15,098 bases of DNA from UBA5972 sp964480735 (GTDB taxonomy: Bacteria > Pseudomonadota > Alphaproteobacteria > Rhodobacterales > Rhodobacteraceae), in contig CAYZQS010000061.1 of assembly GCA_964480735.1 (NCBI GenBank), positions 1 through 15,098 of the forward strand, given 5' to 3'. A program made the translations under genes and the position numbers. Numbering within the stretch: the stretch's first letter is position 1; the number at the start of each line of letters is the position of its first letter. Shown piece after piece: positions 8,102 through 15,098 of this stretch. The notes below the pieces were generated by a model. The model was not told the origin of the DNA and ran no database searches. It saw only the letters and a program-made list of their open reading frames with translations.

Positions 8102-9118
8102 ATGTCCAAACTGCCAAAACTGACTGACCCGTTTAAACGCGACATCACCTATCTGCGGGTGTCCGTCACGGATCGCTGTGATTTTCGCTGTGTCTACTGC
8201 ATGTCGGAAAACATGACGTTCCTGCCCAAAAAGGAACTTCTGACGCTGGAAGAGCTGGACCGCATGTGTTCCAGCTTTATTGATCAGGGCGTGTCCAAGC
8301 TGCGCATCACCGGTGGCGAGCCTTTGGTGCGGCGCGGTATTATCGGGTTTTTTCAGTCCATGTCGCGGCACTTGGGCAGCGGCGCGCTGAAAGAGCTGAC
8401 GCTGACGACCAACGGGTCGCAATTGCAGAAATTTGCCGATGATCTGGCCGCCGCCGGGGTTAAGCGGGTGAATATATCGCTGGACACCCTGGACGAGGAA
8501 AAATTTGCCAGGATCACCCGCTGGGGCCGCTTAAAACAGGTCCTAACCGGAATTGAAGCGGCGCAGGCGGCTGGAATTCGGGTCAAGATCAATCTGGTGG
8601 CGCTTAAGGGCGTCAATGATACAGAGCTGTTTGATATTGTTGAGTGGTGCGCAGCCAAAGGCATGGACCTGACGATCATCGAAGTGATGCCGATGGGCGA
8701 AGATATTGGCGACGAAGAGCGGCTGGGCCAATACTGGAACCTGCGCGATGTGGAAAAAAAGCTTGCCAGCCGGTATTCCATGCAGGACCTCAGCCTCAGC
8801 ACCGGCGGGCCGGCGCGGTATAAGCGACTGGCCGAGACCGGGCAGAAAATCGGATTTATCACGCCGCTCAGCCATAATTTCTGTGAATCGTGCAACCGGG
8901 TGCGTTTGACCTGCACCGGTATGCTGTACCCTTGTCTGGGTCAGGAAGGCGAATTTGATCTGCGGCAGGCGATGCGGGATCAACCTGACAATGATGATGC
9001 TTTGGTTACAGCGATCAGGGCGGCCATATCGCGCAAACCCAAAGGGCACGATTTTGACTATTCGCGGCAGGATGTTCAGGGCCGCATCACCCGCCACATG
9101 AGCCACACCGGCGGCTGA
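8102..9118 (+). CDS. moaA: GTP 3',8-cyclase MoaA (molybdenum cofactor step 1)
   Basis: MoaA is the radical-SAM enzyme that converts GTP to 3',8-cyclo-7,8-dihydro-GTP, which MoaC then turns into cyclic pyranopterin monophosphate. The 338 residues are normal for the family. The radical-SAM cluster motif is CDFRCVYC (Cys26, Cys30, Cys33), with RITGGEPLVR nearby. The second iron-sulfur site is Cys261-x2-Cys264-x13-Cys278, in CESCNRVRLTC. The C-terminal Gly-Gly needed for activity is present (SHTGG). The frame is open 30 codons further upstream, but family similarity begins at this ATG, with GGAAGG at 8085-8090. No other cofactor gene is adjacent. Confidence 0.96.
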   Translation: MSKLPKLTDPFKRDITYLRVSVTDRCDFRCVYCMSENMTFLPKKELLTLEELDRMCSSFIDQGVSKLRITGGEPLVRRGIIGFFQSMSRHLGSGALKELTLTTNGSQLQKFADDLAAAGVKRVNISLDTLDEEKFARITRWGRLKQVLTGIEAAQAAGIRVKINLVALKGVNDTELFDIVEWCAAKGMDLTIIEVMPMGEDIGDEERLGQYWNLRDVEKKLASRYSMQDLSLSTGGPARYKRLAETGQKIGFITPLSHNFCESCNRVRLTCTGMLYPCLGQEGEFDLRQAMRDQPDNDDALVTAIRAAISRKPKGHDFDYSRQDVQGRITRHMSHTGG

Positions 9119-9153
9119 AGAAAAAAATCCGTGAAACTGTACAACGCCGGTGC

Positions 9154-9915
9154 TTAGGTCGGTTGCTCGGCTGCCGGATTATCAAGCACCGCACGCAACA
9201 TTTCTGCCCGTTTGGGCGGAATGGCATCTATGGCAAGCCCGGTGAAAACATGCATTGTATCAAGATCCCGGTCCACAACCGCATGATCTGAAACCCAGCC
9301 GCCAACCGCCAGATAACTGCGCAGCAGTGGCGGCAGGTTTTTTGTGGCACGCCTCAGATCAAACCGTTCTTGGGTTGGTCCAAAAGCGATTACCTCTGGA
9401 GCTTTTTGCTGCGGACGCAGGTGCGCATCCCCCAGATATTTCCGGTTTAACAACGCAAAGGCCTGATCATAGTTCCCGGCGTTCGTTCCAGCAAAAGAAG
9501 AACAGCCAAACAAGGTTTTTACCCTATTTTCATCGATATATCGCGCCAACACCCCCCAAGCGATACGCAGGACGTCCGGGTCCGCCAATCCGGGCAACAT
9601 GCAAAACCTTCCCATTTCCACAGCCGGGGCCGCGTTTTTCTGAAAATTCGCAAGGTCGTAAAACTGCGCGGCATAAGACGTGGCAATGTCTTTGGCGGTT
9701 TCCAGTTTTAACAGCCGAAAACAACAAACAGGCGTCGTGCTGCCCAACTTGCTGATCAACACATGCTGACACCGGCTGTCAAATTCATCCTGATCCAATC
9801 CTGGCGTGGTTCGGCCTTGGCGAAAACACCTGAACCGCAACGCCTGCGCGGCGGCCACATCCGCCTTTGATTGCGCAAAACGCACCTGAAAGCGGCCTAT
9901 GTTGGCGCTAAACAC
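9154..9915 (-). CDS. OlsB-family N-acyltransferase (GNAT fold), ornithine-lipid type
   Basis: The 253-residue protein matches the family of ornithine-acyl-ACP N-acyltransferases (OlsB, Acetyltransf_5), which attach a 3-hydroxyacyl chain to ornithine to make lyso-ornithine lipid. The characteristic series is RFRCFRQG near residues 28-35, DEFDSRCQHVLI (43-54), FRLLKLETA, EMGRFCMLPG, LFGCSSFAGT and a C-terminal LPPLLRSYLAVGGWVSDHAV. The start is GTG at 9913-9915, as no nearby ATG fits. It converges on moaA and is divergent from msrB. The partner O-acyltransferase OlsA, usually adjacent in Rhodobacteraceae as I recall, is not in the window. It could therefore be a paralogue with another amine acceptor. 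Confidence 0.78.
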   Translation of the reverse strand: MFSANIGRFQVRFAQSKADVAAAQALRFRCFRQGRTTPGLDQDEFDSRCQHVLISKLGSTTPVCCFRLLKLETAKDIATSYAAQFYDLANFQKNAAPAVEMGRFCMLPGLADPDVLRIAWGVLARYIDENRVKTLFGCSSFAGTNAGNYDQAFALLNRKYLGDAHLRPQQKAPEVIAFGPTQERFDLRRATKNLPPLLRSYLAVGGWVSDHAVVDRDLDTMHVFTGLAIDAIPPKRAEMLRAVLDNPAAEQPT

Positions 9916-10011
9916 AATGTGACCCGGGAAAAATATGAAACACTGGCAACCTGAGTGGCGATCACCTATTTACATATCAGCCAATTTTTAACTTTAGAAC
10001 GGGAAATCGAC

Positions 10012-10416
10012 ATGGCTGACAAAGTGGTTAAAACCGATGATGAATGGCGGGCGCAACTGTCTGACATGGCGTATAAAGTCACCCGCAAAGGCAAGACGGA
10101 ACGCGCGTTTACCAACGATAATTTTCCCAAAACTGCCGGAAAATTCAGCTGCGTTTGTTGCGGCACTGCCCTGTTTGATACTGACGCCAAATTTGATTCC
10201 GGCACCGGCTGGCCGTCATTTTATCAGGCCGCCGTCGCCGACGCGGTTGGAGAGAAGGCCGACAATTCGCTGTTTATGCGCCGTACAGAGGTGATCTGTA
10301 ACGCCTGTGACGCGCATCTGGGGCATGTGTTTCCAGACGGCCCCCAGCCAACCGGACAGCGGTTTTGCATCAACGGTGCAGCTTTGGATTTTGAGGCTGC
10401 GAAAAGCGAAGACTAA
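10012..10416 (+). CDS. msrB: Peptide-methionine (R)-S-oxide reductase
   Basis: MsrB reduces the R form of methionine sulfoxide in oxidised proteins. From ATG at 10012 the product is 134 residues, the usual length. The two zinc pairs are CVCC (Cys47, Cys50) and CNAC (Cys96, Cys99). FDSGTGWPSF is the substrate-binding loop, and RFCINGAALDF holds the catalytic Cys119. A GTG at 9955 in frame would add 19 residues with no family match, so it was not chosen. GGGA lies 7 bases upstream of the ATG. It ends 9 bases from the end of bamE, which is convergent. Confidence 0.95.
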   Translation: MADKVVKTDDEWRAQLSDMAYKVTRKGKTERAFTNDNFPKTAGKFSCVCCGTALFDTDAKFDSGTGWPSFYQAAVADAVGEKADNSLFMRRTEVICNACDAHLGHVFPDGPQPTGQRFCINGAALDFEAAKSED

Positions 10417-10425
10417 AAGGCGTCA

Positions 10426-10878
10426 TTACAGCCCGTCGGCAAGATTAACGTTACCGATGTTGCCAAGAATTTGTGCAATCGCAGAAATGCCCTTGATGCC
10501 GGTTTCCGTCACCCGCTGGCTGATGACCACCACTTTGCCGTCTTCAAGGGTAAAACGCTCGATATTGGTCACGACGCCGCGCTTATCAAACGAAATCGCG
10601 ACCAGTTGGCGGTCGATCACCTTGGGTTTGTTGTAGGTGAAATAGCGGATTTTCGATGCGACATAAAACCAGCTGCTTTCACTTAAAACACCGGTGCTTG
10701 CGGGGCGGCCCACGGTTTCTTCAACCGATGCCCGGTTGTCGATACCGACCAATATATTGTCCAGCTCCGCATCGGTTGGCGCATAGCCGTGATTGGTGAA
10801 TGTCGCAGCGCAGCCAACTATCAACAAAACGACAGCAGCAATTGTTCCGGCTTTTAACTTATGGATAAGTCTTATCAT
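10426..10878 (-). CDS. bamE: Outer membrane protein assembly lipoprotein BamE (SmpA/OmlA)
   Basis: BamE is a small lipoprotein of the BAM complex, which inserts beta-barrel proteins into the outer membrane. The 150-residue product has a type II signal peptide ending LLIVGC, with Cys23 as the lipidated residue. The SmpA/OmlA fold follows: the helical segment ILVGIDNRASVEETVGRPAS, then SSWFYVASKIRYFTYNKPKV with strands, and VVTNIERFTLEDGKVV. The C-terminal tail is rich in Ile, Gly and Asn. It is divergent from yceD with 112 bases between starts. The order bamE | yceD-(rpmF)-plsX-fabH is common in alphaproteobacteria, which supports the call. Confidence 0.9.
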   Translation of the reverse strand: MIRLIHKLKAGTIAAVVLLIVGCAATFTNHGYAPTDAELDNILVGIDNRASVEETVGRPASTGVLSESSWFYVASKIRYFTYNKPKVIDRQLVAISFDKRGVVTNIERFTLEDGKVVVISQRVTETGIKGISAIAQILGNIGNVNLADGL

Positions 10879-10895
10879 GCCTGTTTTTTCATCTT

Positions 10896-10924
10896 TTGCA
10901 GTACCTTGTCTTGTGGCTTACTAG
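10896..10924 (+). promoter_or_regulatory. Candidate sigma-70-type promoter for the yceD operon
   Basis: TTGCAG (10896-10901) and TACTAG (10919-10924) are separated by 17 bases in the gap between bamE and yceD. The spacing is ideal but each hexamer is only a partial match. It is listed as a candidate. Confidence 0.25.
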
Positions 10925-10990
10925 GCACTTGCTCTAAATTCAAGAAACTCCGGTCGTAATGCAAACTTAATTCACCCTGAAAGCAAAAAC

Positions 10991-11560
10991 ATGCCCAAAG
11001 AGATCCGATCTGCAACAGGTGACGGGGGCGCGTTTTCGCATCTGGTCCAGACCGCAGAGCTGAAACCAAAAGGTAAAAACAGCTTTGACATTGCGCCCGA
11101 GGGTGAGGTTTTGGCAGTGATCGCCCATATGGCAGGTGCGCTGAGTCTGCGTAAAATCCGGTTTTTTGGCGACATAACCGCCAGCGGTTCGTCCGGTTGG
11201 CGTCTGCGTGGGCAATTGGGCGTGACCGCCGTTCAGGCCTGCGTGATTTCGCTGGAACCGGTCACCACGCGAATCGACACCAGTGTCAGCCGCAATTTTG
11301 CACACCCCGACGGTTCAGACACAAATGACGAAACCGTTGAATTTGACGGTGACGACGAAGCAGAGCCACTGGGAGAAAATATCGATCTAGGCCAGATCAT
11401 GATCGAAGCTCTGGTACTGGCGCTCCCGGAATATCCCCGGGCCAAGGACGCGGAACTGAAAACCACTGCCTTTGCAGCACCCGGCGTCTCGCCGCTAAAG
11501 GACGCGGACGTAAAACCTTTTGCGGCCTTGTCTGCATTAAAGGCAAAATTGCAGGAATAA
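10991..11560 (+). CDS. yceD: YceD family (DUF177) protein, large-ribosomal-RNA-associated
   Basis: The 189-residue protein matches the YceD/DUF177 family, which is nearly always found next to rpmF and is thought to act in 23S rRNA or ribosome production. Landmarks are LRGQLGVTAVQACVISLEPV (about residues 73-92), the acidic stretch DETVEFDGDDEAEPLGENID, and LPEYPRAKDAE. The start ATG has only a weak purine stretch (TGAAAG) upstream. It is followed, after 173 bases, by rpmF on the same strand, the expected order. The family assignment is confident; the molecular role is not settled in general. Confidence 0.88.
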   Translation: MPKEIRSATGDGGAFSHLVQTAELKPKGKNSFDIAPEGEVLAVIAHMAGALSLRKIRFFGDITASGSSGWRLRGQLGVTAVQACVISLEPVTTRIDTSVSRNFAHPDGSDTNDETVEFDGDDEAEPLGENIDLGQIMIEALVLALPEYPRAKDAELKTTAFAAPGVSPLKDADVKPFAALSALKAKLQE

Positions 11561-11733
11561 CCGACGATTATATCTTGCCAATTCCGTCATTTTGCGTATT
11601 TTCGCCGCTTCCTTCCAAATTTACTTTGGCGGGCAGTTGCAGTTGGACGCGCAAGTCTATACAGCGCAGGAAATTCAGGGCCGTTGCCCGCATAAAACCA
11701 CCGGGCGTCTGTTCGGAAAACCAAAGGTGTGAC

Positions 11734-11940
11734 ATGGCAGTCCCAAAGAGTAAAATTACCCGGTCCCGCAGAGGCCAGCGTCGGTCGCATGACGCGCTGG
11801 TTGCAGGCAATCCAAATGAATGCCAGAACTGTGGGGAGCTAAAGCGCCCACATCACATATGCGCCGCATGTGGGCATTACGCAGATCGCGAAGTTGTTGT
11901 TCAGGTGGACGACATTGATCTGGACGAGGACGCGGCGTAA
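11734..11940 (+). CDS. rpmF: 50S ribosomal protein L32
   Basis: The 68-residue basic protein begins MAVPKSKITRSRRGQRRSHD, the invariant start of L32 in alphaproteobacteria. A zinc-ribbon follows (CQNCGELKRPHHICAACG), then an acidic tail ending DIDLDEDAA. AAAGGTG at 11723-11729 sits 4 bases before the ATG and is a good ribosome-binding site. The 173-base gap after yceD may hold its own promoter, but I found no good hexamer pair. plsX begins 26 bases downstream. Confidence 0.97.
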   Translation: MAVPKSKITRSRRGQRRSHDALVAGNPNECQNCGELKRPHHICAACGHYADREVVVQVDDIDLDEDAA

Positions 11941-11966
11941 GCAACTCTGCCGGGGGGCAGTAGCGC

Positions 11967-13073
11967 ATGACGGCCGACAGTACGCAGGCAAATTCTTCTA
12001 AATCTGGGGTGATCATTTCGATCGACGCCATGAGCGGCGACCGCGGCCCCAATACCATCATTGCCGGTATGACCCGGGCGCTGAAGGAAAATCCGGAAAT
12101 CCGGTTTATTGCGCATGGCGACGAGCAGACCCTGCGCCGTGCCATTTCCAAACGCAAAGCCCTAAGCGCGCGTTGTGCCATCCGTCACACCAAAGAAGTC
12201 GTGGCGATGGACGACAAACCCGGACACGTGATGCGCCACGGTAAAGAAACCAGCATGTGGGGCGCCATTGATTCGGTGCGCGAGGGCGAGGCGACGGTTG
12301 CCGTGTCCTGTGGCAACACCGGCGCGTTGATGGCGGTATCAATGTTTCGCCTGCGTAAGGCACCGGGCGTTTCGCGACCGGCGATTGCAATTTTGTGGCC
12401 CTCTGACAATCCGACAGGTTTCAACATTATGTTGGATGTGGGCGCCGACATTCGTGCCGAGGGCGAAGATTTGCTGAAATATGCCCTGATGGGTGCGTCT
12501 TACGCCCGCAACGGCCAGAATATCGCCCGCCCGCGGGTTGGATTGCTGAATGTCGGCACCGAAGAGCACAAGGGCCGCGCGGCGCTGAAAGACGCGACTG
12601 ATCTGATCAGCGCGGCGGCAAATGACAACGGTATAGAATTTGTCGGCTTTGTTGAAGGCGGTGATATTCCGTCCAGCCGGGTGGACGTGATCGTAACAGA
12701 CGGGTTTACCGGCAATGTGGCGCTGAAAACCGCCGAGGGCACGGCAACGCAGATCCGCATGTTGTTGAAAAATGCCTTTAAGCACACGCTGCTGTCGCGG
12801 ATCGGGGCGCTTTTTGCCCTGACCTCGCTGCGCCGGTTCACCAACCGGATTGATCCGCGCCGGGTGAACGGCGGGGTGTTTTTGGGTTTGAACGGCACGG
12901 TTATAAAATCCCACGGCGATGCAGACACGATGGGGGTGTCAGCGGCCATCGGGCTGGCCTATCAGCTGGCGAAATCGGGTTTTTCAGAAAAACTTGCGGC
13001 CCGGGTTGCATCCGGCTCTGTGGCACATAATGATGAAGCCACTGGTTCTGAAAACATCAAAGACGCCTCATGA
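11967..13073 (+). CDS. plsX: Phosphate acyltransferase PlsX
   Basis: PlsX turns acyl-ACP and phosphate into acyl-phosphate, the donor for PlsY in phospholipid synthesis, and acts peripherally on the inner membrane. The 368 residues fit the family. Landmarks are VVAMDDKPGHVMRHGKETSM, VAVSCGNTGALMA, NIMLDVGADIRA, VGLLNVGTEEHKG and VTDGFTGNVALKTAEG. The near-invariant N-terminal DAMGGD is DAMSGD here, with Ser23 instead of Gly. A GGGGGG run lies upstream of the ATG. The stop overlaps the fabH start by 4 bases (ATGA), so translation is coupled. Confidence 0.96.
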   Translation: MTADSTQANSSKSGVIISIDAMSGDRGPNTIIAGMTRALKENPEIRFIAHGDEQTLRRAISKRKALSARCAIRHTKEVVAMDDKPGHVMRHGKETSMWGAIDSVREGEATVAVSCGNTGALMAVSMFRLRKAPGVSRPAIAILWPSDNPTGFNIMLDVGADIRAEGEDLLKYALMGASYARNGQNIARPRVGLLNVGTEEHKGRAALKDATDLISAAANDNGIEFVGFVEGGDIPSSRVDVIVTDGFTGNVALKTAEGTATQIRMLLKNAFKHTLLSRIGALFALTSLRRFTNRIDPRRVNGGVFLGLNGTVIKSHGDADTMGVSAAIGLAYQLAKSGFSEKLAARVASGSVAHNDEATGSENIKDAS

Positions 13074-14047
13074 CAACACGCCGCGCGGTCGCTATCGGTA
13101 TCGGCCATTATTTGCCGGAACGCATTGTTCCCAATAAGGAATTTGAGGCAACACTGGACACCAGCGACGCTTGGATCAAGACCAGATCAGGCATCGAGAG
13201 GCGACATTTTGCAGCCGAAGGGCAGTTGACGTCTGATTTGGCGATCCAGGCGGCGCTGAACGCATTGCTGGATGCTGACATCACGCCCGAAGATCTGGAC
13301 GCCATCATTGTTGCCACCTCCACGCCTGACCAGACATTTCCGTCAACCGCCACGAAAGTTCAATGCGCGCTTGGCATGACCAAGGGCTTTGCCTTTGATG
13401 TTCAGGCGGTCTGTGCCGGGTTTGTTTATGCACTGAGCAATGCCAACGCCTTGATTGTTTCGGGGCAGGCCAACCGCGTGCTGGTGATTGGTGCGGAAAC
13501 ATTTTCGCGTATTATGGATTGGACCGACAGGTCAACCTGCGTGTTGTTTGGCGATGGTGCCGGGGCATTGGTTCTTGAGGGACGCGACGGAACCGGCACA
13601 TCCAGCGACCGTGGAATACTGGCCACTGATCTGCACTCTGACGGGCGGTTTAACAGTCTTTTGTATGTGGATGGTGGCGTATCCTCCACCCAAACCACCG
13701 GCGTTTTAAAAATGGAGGGCCGCGAGATTTTCAAACACGCGGTGGTGAAGCTGGCGCAAACGGCCGATGCTGCGCTGAACAAGGCCGGATTGACGGCGGA
13801 TGATGTCGATTGGGTGGTGCCTCATCAGGCAAATCTGCGCATCATAAAATCCACCGCCCAGAAAATGGGCGTGCCGATAGAGCGCGTGGTGGTCACCGTG
13901 CAGGATCACGGCAACACCTCTGCGGCTTCGATTCCCCTTGCCCTGTCTGTGGCGAAAACCCGCGGCCAGATCAAAGAAAATGATGTTCTGGTGACAGAGG
14001 CAATCGGCGGCGGATTGGCCTGGGGGGCGGTGATATTGCGTCTGTAG
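13070..14047 (+). CDS. fabH: 3-oxoacyl-ACP synthase III (beta-ketoacyl-ACP synthase III)
   Basis: FabH condenses acetyl-CoA with malonyl-ACP to begin fatty-acid synthesis. The 325 residues are typical. The catalytic triad is complete: Cys115 in AVCAGFVYAL, His252 in VVPHQANLRI and Asn282 in DHGNTSAAS. The C-terminus EAIGGGLAWGAVILRL is standard. It overlaps plsX by four bases. No terminator is clear after it; the 101 bases before ihfA hold a small GCTTG/CAAGC hairpin (14069-14082) and then the ihfA promoter. Confidence 0.97.
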   Translation: MTTRRAVAIGIGHYLPERIVPNKEFEATLDTSDAWIKTRSGIERRHFAAEGQLTSDLAIQAALNALLDADITPEDLDAIIVATSTPDQTFPSTATKVQCALGMTKGFAFDVQAVCAGFVYALSNANALIVSGQANRVLVIGAETFSRIMDWTDRSTCVLFGDGAGALVLEGRDGTGTSSDRGILATDLHSDGRFNSLLYVDGGVSSTQTTGVLKMEGREIFKHAVVKLAQTADAALNKAGLTADDVDWVVPHQANLRIIKSTAQKMGVPIERVVVTVQDHGNTSAASIPLALSVAKTRGQIKENDVLVTEAIGGGLAWGAVILRL

Positions 14048-14090
14048 GCGCATGCGAGGCAAAAAATCGCTTGTTTCCAAGCTGTTGATA

Positions 14091-14120
14091 TTGACTCCTA
14101 AATCAGAACCTCCCTATTCT
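14091..14120 (+). promoter_or_regulatory. Probable sigma-70-type promoter of ihfA
   Basis: TTGACT (14091-14096) and TATTCT (14115-14120) are 18 bases apart, and the second hexamer ends 28 bases before the ihfA start. This is the best promoter-like sequence in the window. It would let ihfA and the MerR-like gene be transcribed apart from plsX-fabH. Confidence 0.55.
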
Positions 14121-14148
14121 CTGAACAAACAACTTGGGGGGTCGTGAA

Positions 14149-14451
14149 ATGGGAAACAGCACGTTGACAAGGATGGATCTAAGCGAAGCGGTTTTCCGCG
14201 AAGTCGGCCTGTCCAGAAACGAAAGTTCTGATCTGGTTGAAAGCGTTTTAAAGCATATGTCGGACGCTCTGGTATCCGGCCAAAGTGTCAAGATTTCTTC
14301 TTTTGGCACTTTCGGTGTGCGCGATAAATCTGCCCGGGTTGGCCGCAACCCAAAGACCGGCGAAGAAGTGCCCATTTTGCCGCGCCGGGTTTTGACCTTC
14401 CGCCCGTCGCATCTGATGAAAGACAAGGTTGCCGCTGGCAACAAGGCGTAA
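14149..14451 (+). CDS. ihfA: Integration host factor subunit alpha
   Basis: IhfA pairs with IhfB to form a DNA-bending protein of the HU/IHF family, acting in transcription, recombination and replication. The 100 residues include the N-terminal TLTRMDLSEAVFREVGLSR, the core VKISSFGTFGVRDKSARVGR, and the DNA-clamping arm with NPKTGEEVPILPRRVLTFRP. The arm tip Pro in GRNPKTGEEV is present. GGGGGT (14136-14141) is the ribosome-binding site for ATG 14149. An in-frame TTG at 14134 is part of that site and not the start. The MerR-like gene follows after 11 bases. Confidence 0.95.
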   Translation: MGNSTLTRMDLSEAVFREVGLSRNESSDLVESVLKHMSDALVSGQSVKISSFGTFGVRDKSARVGRNPKTGEEVPILPRRVLTFRPSHLMKDKVAAGNKA

Positions 14452-14462
14452 GATAACCGCTC

Positions 14463-14990
14463 ATGGCTAAATCCCGTGACGCTTTTCGAACCATAAGCGA
14501 AGTCGCCGATTGGCTGGAAACACCGGCCCATGTACTGCGCTTTTGGGAAAGTCGTTTTTCCCAGATCAAACCTGTTAAACGCGCCGGCGGGCGACGGTAT
14601 TACCGTCCCAACGACATGCTGCTTTTGGGCGGAATAAAACGCCTGTTGCATCATGATGGTATCACCATAAAAGGCGTACAGAAAATCCTGCGGGAAAAGG
14701 GCATAAAGCACGTGGCGGATATGTCAGGACCGCTGACCGCCGCGCCGGAACCGGCCAAGGCGCCGGAAGTGATCGTGCCGGAACAACGGGAAACCGAGGT
14801 CAACGTTGGACTGCGGATTGTCGCCGCGCCGTCACCTGAATTGCCGCCACAGGTGCTGCGCAGCCATCCGGATCGTCCACAGGCACCGGAACCGGCACCA
14901 CCGGTTGATGACGAAAGCCGGATCGCCGCGCTTTACCAGCAATTGCTGAACCTGCGTAACCGCATGGACGCGGCCGGGCAGAGTGGGTGA
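14463..14990 (+). CDS. MerR-like transcriptional regulator, signal unknown
   Basis: The 175-residue protein has an N-terminal MerR winged helix-turn-helix (about residues 7-80): FRTISEVADWLETPAHVLRF, then FSQIKPVKRAGGRRYYRPND with the RRYYRP wing signature, and HHDGITIKGVQKIL. A Pro/Ala/Glu-rich linker follows, ending in a short helical C-terminus (ESRIAALYQQLLNLRNRMD) that could pair with itself. The protein contains no Cys at all, so it cannot sense metal or oxidants through the usual MerR thiols. It sits 11 bases after ihfA and just before a tRNA-Pro gene, a placement I recall as conserved in Rhodobacteraceae. Target genes are unknown. Confidence 0.88.
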   Translation: MAKSRDAFRTISEVADWLETPAHVLRFWESRFSQIKPVKRAGGRRYYRPNDMLLLGGIKRLLHHDGITIKGVQKILREKGIKHVADMSGPLTAAPEPAKAPEVIVPEQRETEVNVGLRIVAAPSPELPPQVLRSHPDRPQAPEPAPPVDDESRIAALYQQLLNLRNRMDAAGQSG

Positions 14991-15006
14991 CGGGCGCGTT
15001 TGACGC

Positions 15007-15034
15007 TTGCTCCACTTCGCAAAAACAGTATAAC
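15007..15034 (+). promoter_or_regulatory. Candidate promoter of tRNA-Pro
   Basis: TTGCTC (15007-15012) and TATAAC (15029-15034) are 16 bases apart, with the second hexamer 10 bases before the mature 5' end of the tRNA. That would leave only a very short leader. A TTGACG at 15000 is a better hexamer but is 23 bases from TATAAC, too far. Confidence 0.4.
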
Positions 15035-15044
15035 TCGGGCCAAT

Positions 15045-15098
15045 CGGGCTATGGCGCAGCTTGGTAGCGCGTTCGTCTGGGGGACGAAAGGTCGTGAG
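15045..15098 (+). tRNA. tRNA-Pro, anticodon GGG, 3' end cut by the window
   Basis: The acceptor 5' strand is CGGGCTA. The D-arm pairs GCGC (15054-15057) with GCGC (15067-15070) around AGCTTGGTA. The anticodon arm pairs TTCGT (15072-15076) with ACGAA (15084-15088) around a 7-base loop CTGGGGG, giving anticodon GGG at 15079-15081, which reads CCC and CCU. C at position 1 and the GGGG run after U33 are typical of bacterial tRNA-Pro. The variable loop and the start of the T-stem (GTGAG) are visible; the T-loop, acceptor 3' strand and CCA lie beyond the edge. Confidence 0.92.

Noticed and set aside
9106..9152. Inverted repeat CACCGGCG / CGCCGGTG around the moaA stop, with an A-run inside
   Set aside because: The loop is 31 bases and the A/T-run lies inside the loop, not after the stem, so it does not fit an intrinsic terminator. 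It may be chance.
15000..15034. TTGACG at 15000 as the -35 box of the tRNA promoter
   Set aside because: It is 23 bases from TATAAC, well outside the usual 16-18 base spacing.

Overview
The window looks like a chromosomal core region of an alphaproteobacterium, most likely Rhodobacteraceae (Roseobacter group). The grounds are the gene order bamE | yceD-rpmF-plsX-fabH-ihfA-merR-tRNA-Pro, the gph | glmU-glmS arrangement, protein-level resemblance to that family, and short GAGTATTT-type intergenic repeats that I recall as common in its genomes. Nearly every gene is intact, uses similar codons and belongs to a conserved family. I see no phage genes, insertion sequences, CRISPR arrays, toxin-antitoxin pairs or defence genes.

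Layout. 1-654 (+) is the C-terminal part of a tail-anchored membrane protein of uncertain function. It converges on gph (phosphoglycolate phosphatase, -). Divergent from gph is a tight operon glmU-glmS-AlkD-like DNA glycosylase (+, 1493-5372). GlmS makes glucosamine-6-phosphate and GlmU carries out the last steps to UDP-GlcNAc for peptidoglycan and lipopolysaccharide. The third gene is a DNA-repair passenger. A 344-base non-coding gap (5373-5716) follows, holding an inverted repeat pair, a likely bidirectional terminator and a strong hairpin. On the minus strand a small uncharacterised lipoprotein gene precedes a medium-chain-type acyl-CoA synthetase. moaA (+, molybdenum cofactor step 1) stands alone and converges on an OlsB-family N-acyltransferase (-). 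msrB (+) follows and converges on bamE (-, outer-membrane assembly lipoprotein).

From 10991 to the right edge the plus strand carries yceD (DUF177), rpmF (ribosomal protein L32), plsX and fabH (phospholipid and fatty-acid initiation), ihfA (integration host factor alpha), a cysteine-free MerR-like regulator and the start of a tRNA-Pro(GGG) cut off by the window end. plsX and fabH overlap by four bases, and a good sigma-70-type promoter lies before ihfA.

No striking new system is visible. The best leads are the repeat and hairpin cluster at 5459-5693 and its third copy at 668-690, the unknown lipoprotein paired with the acyl-CoA synthetase, the OlsB-like enzyme without an OlsA partner nearby, and the conserved MerR-like regulator of unknown signal.
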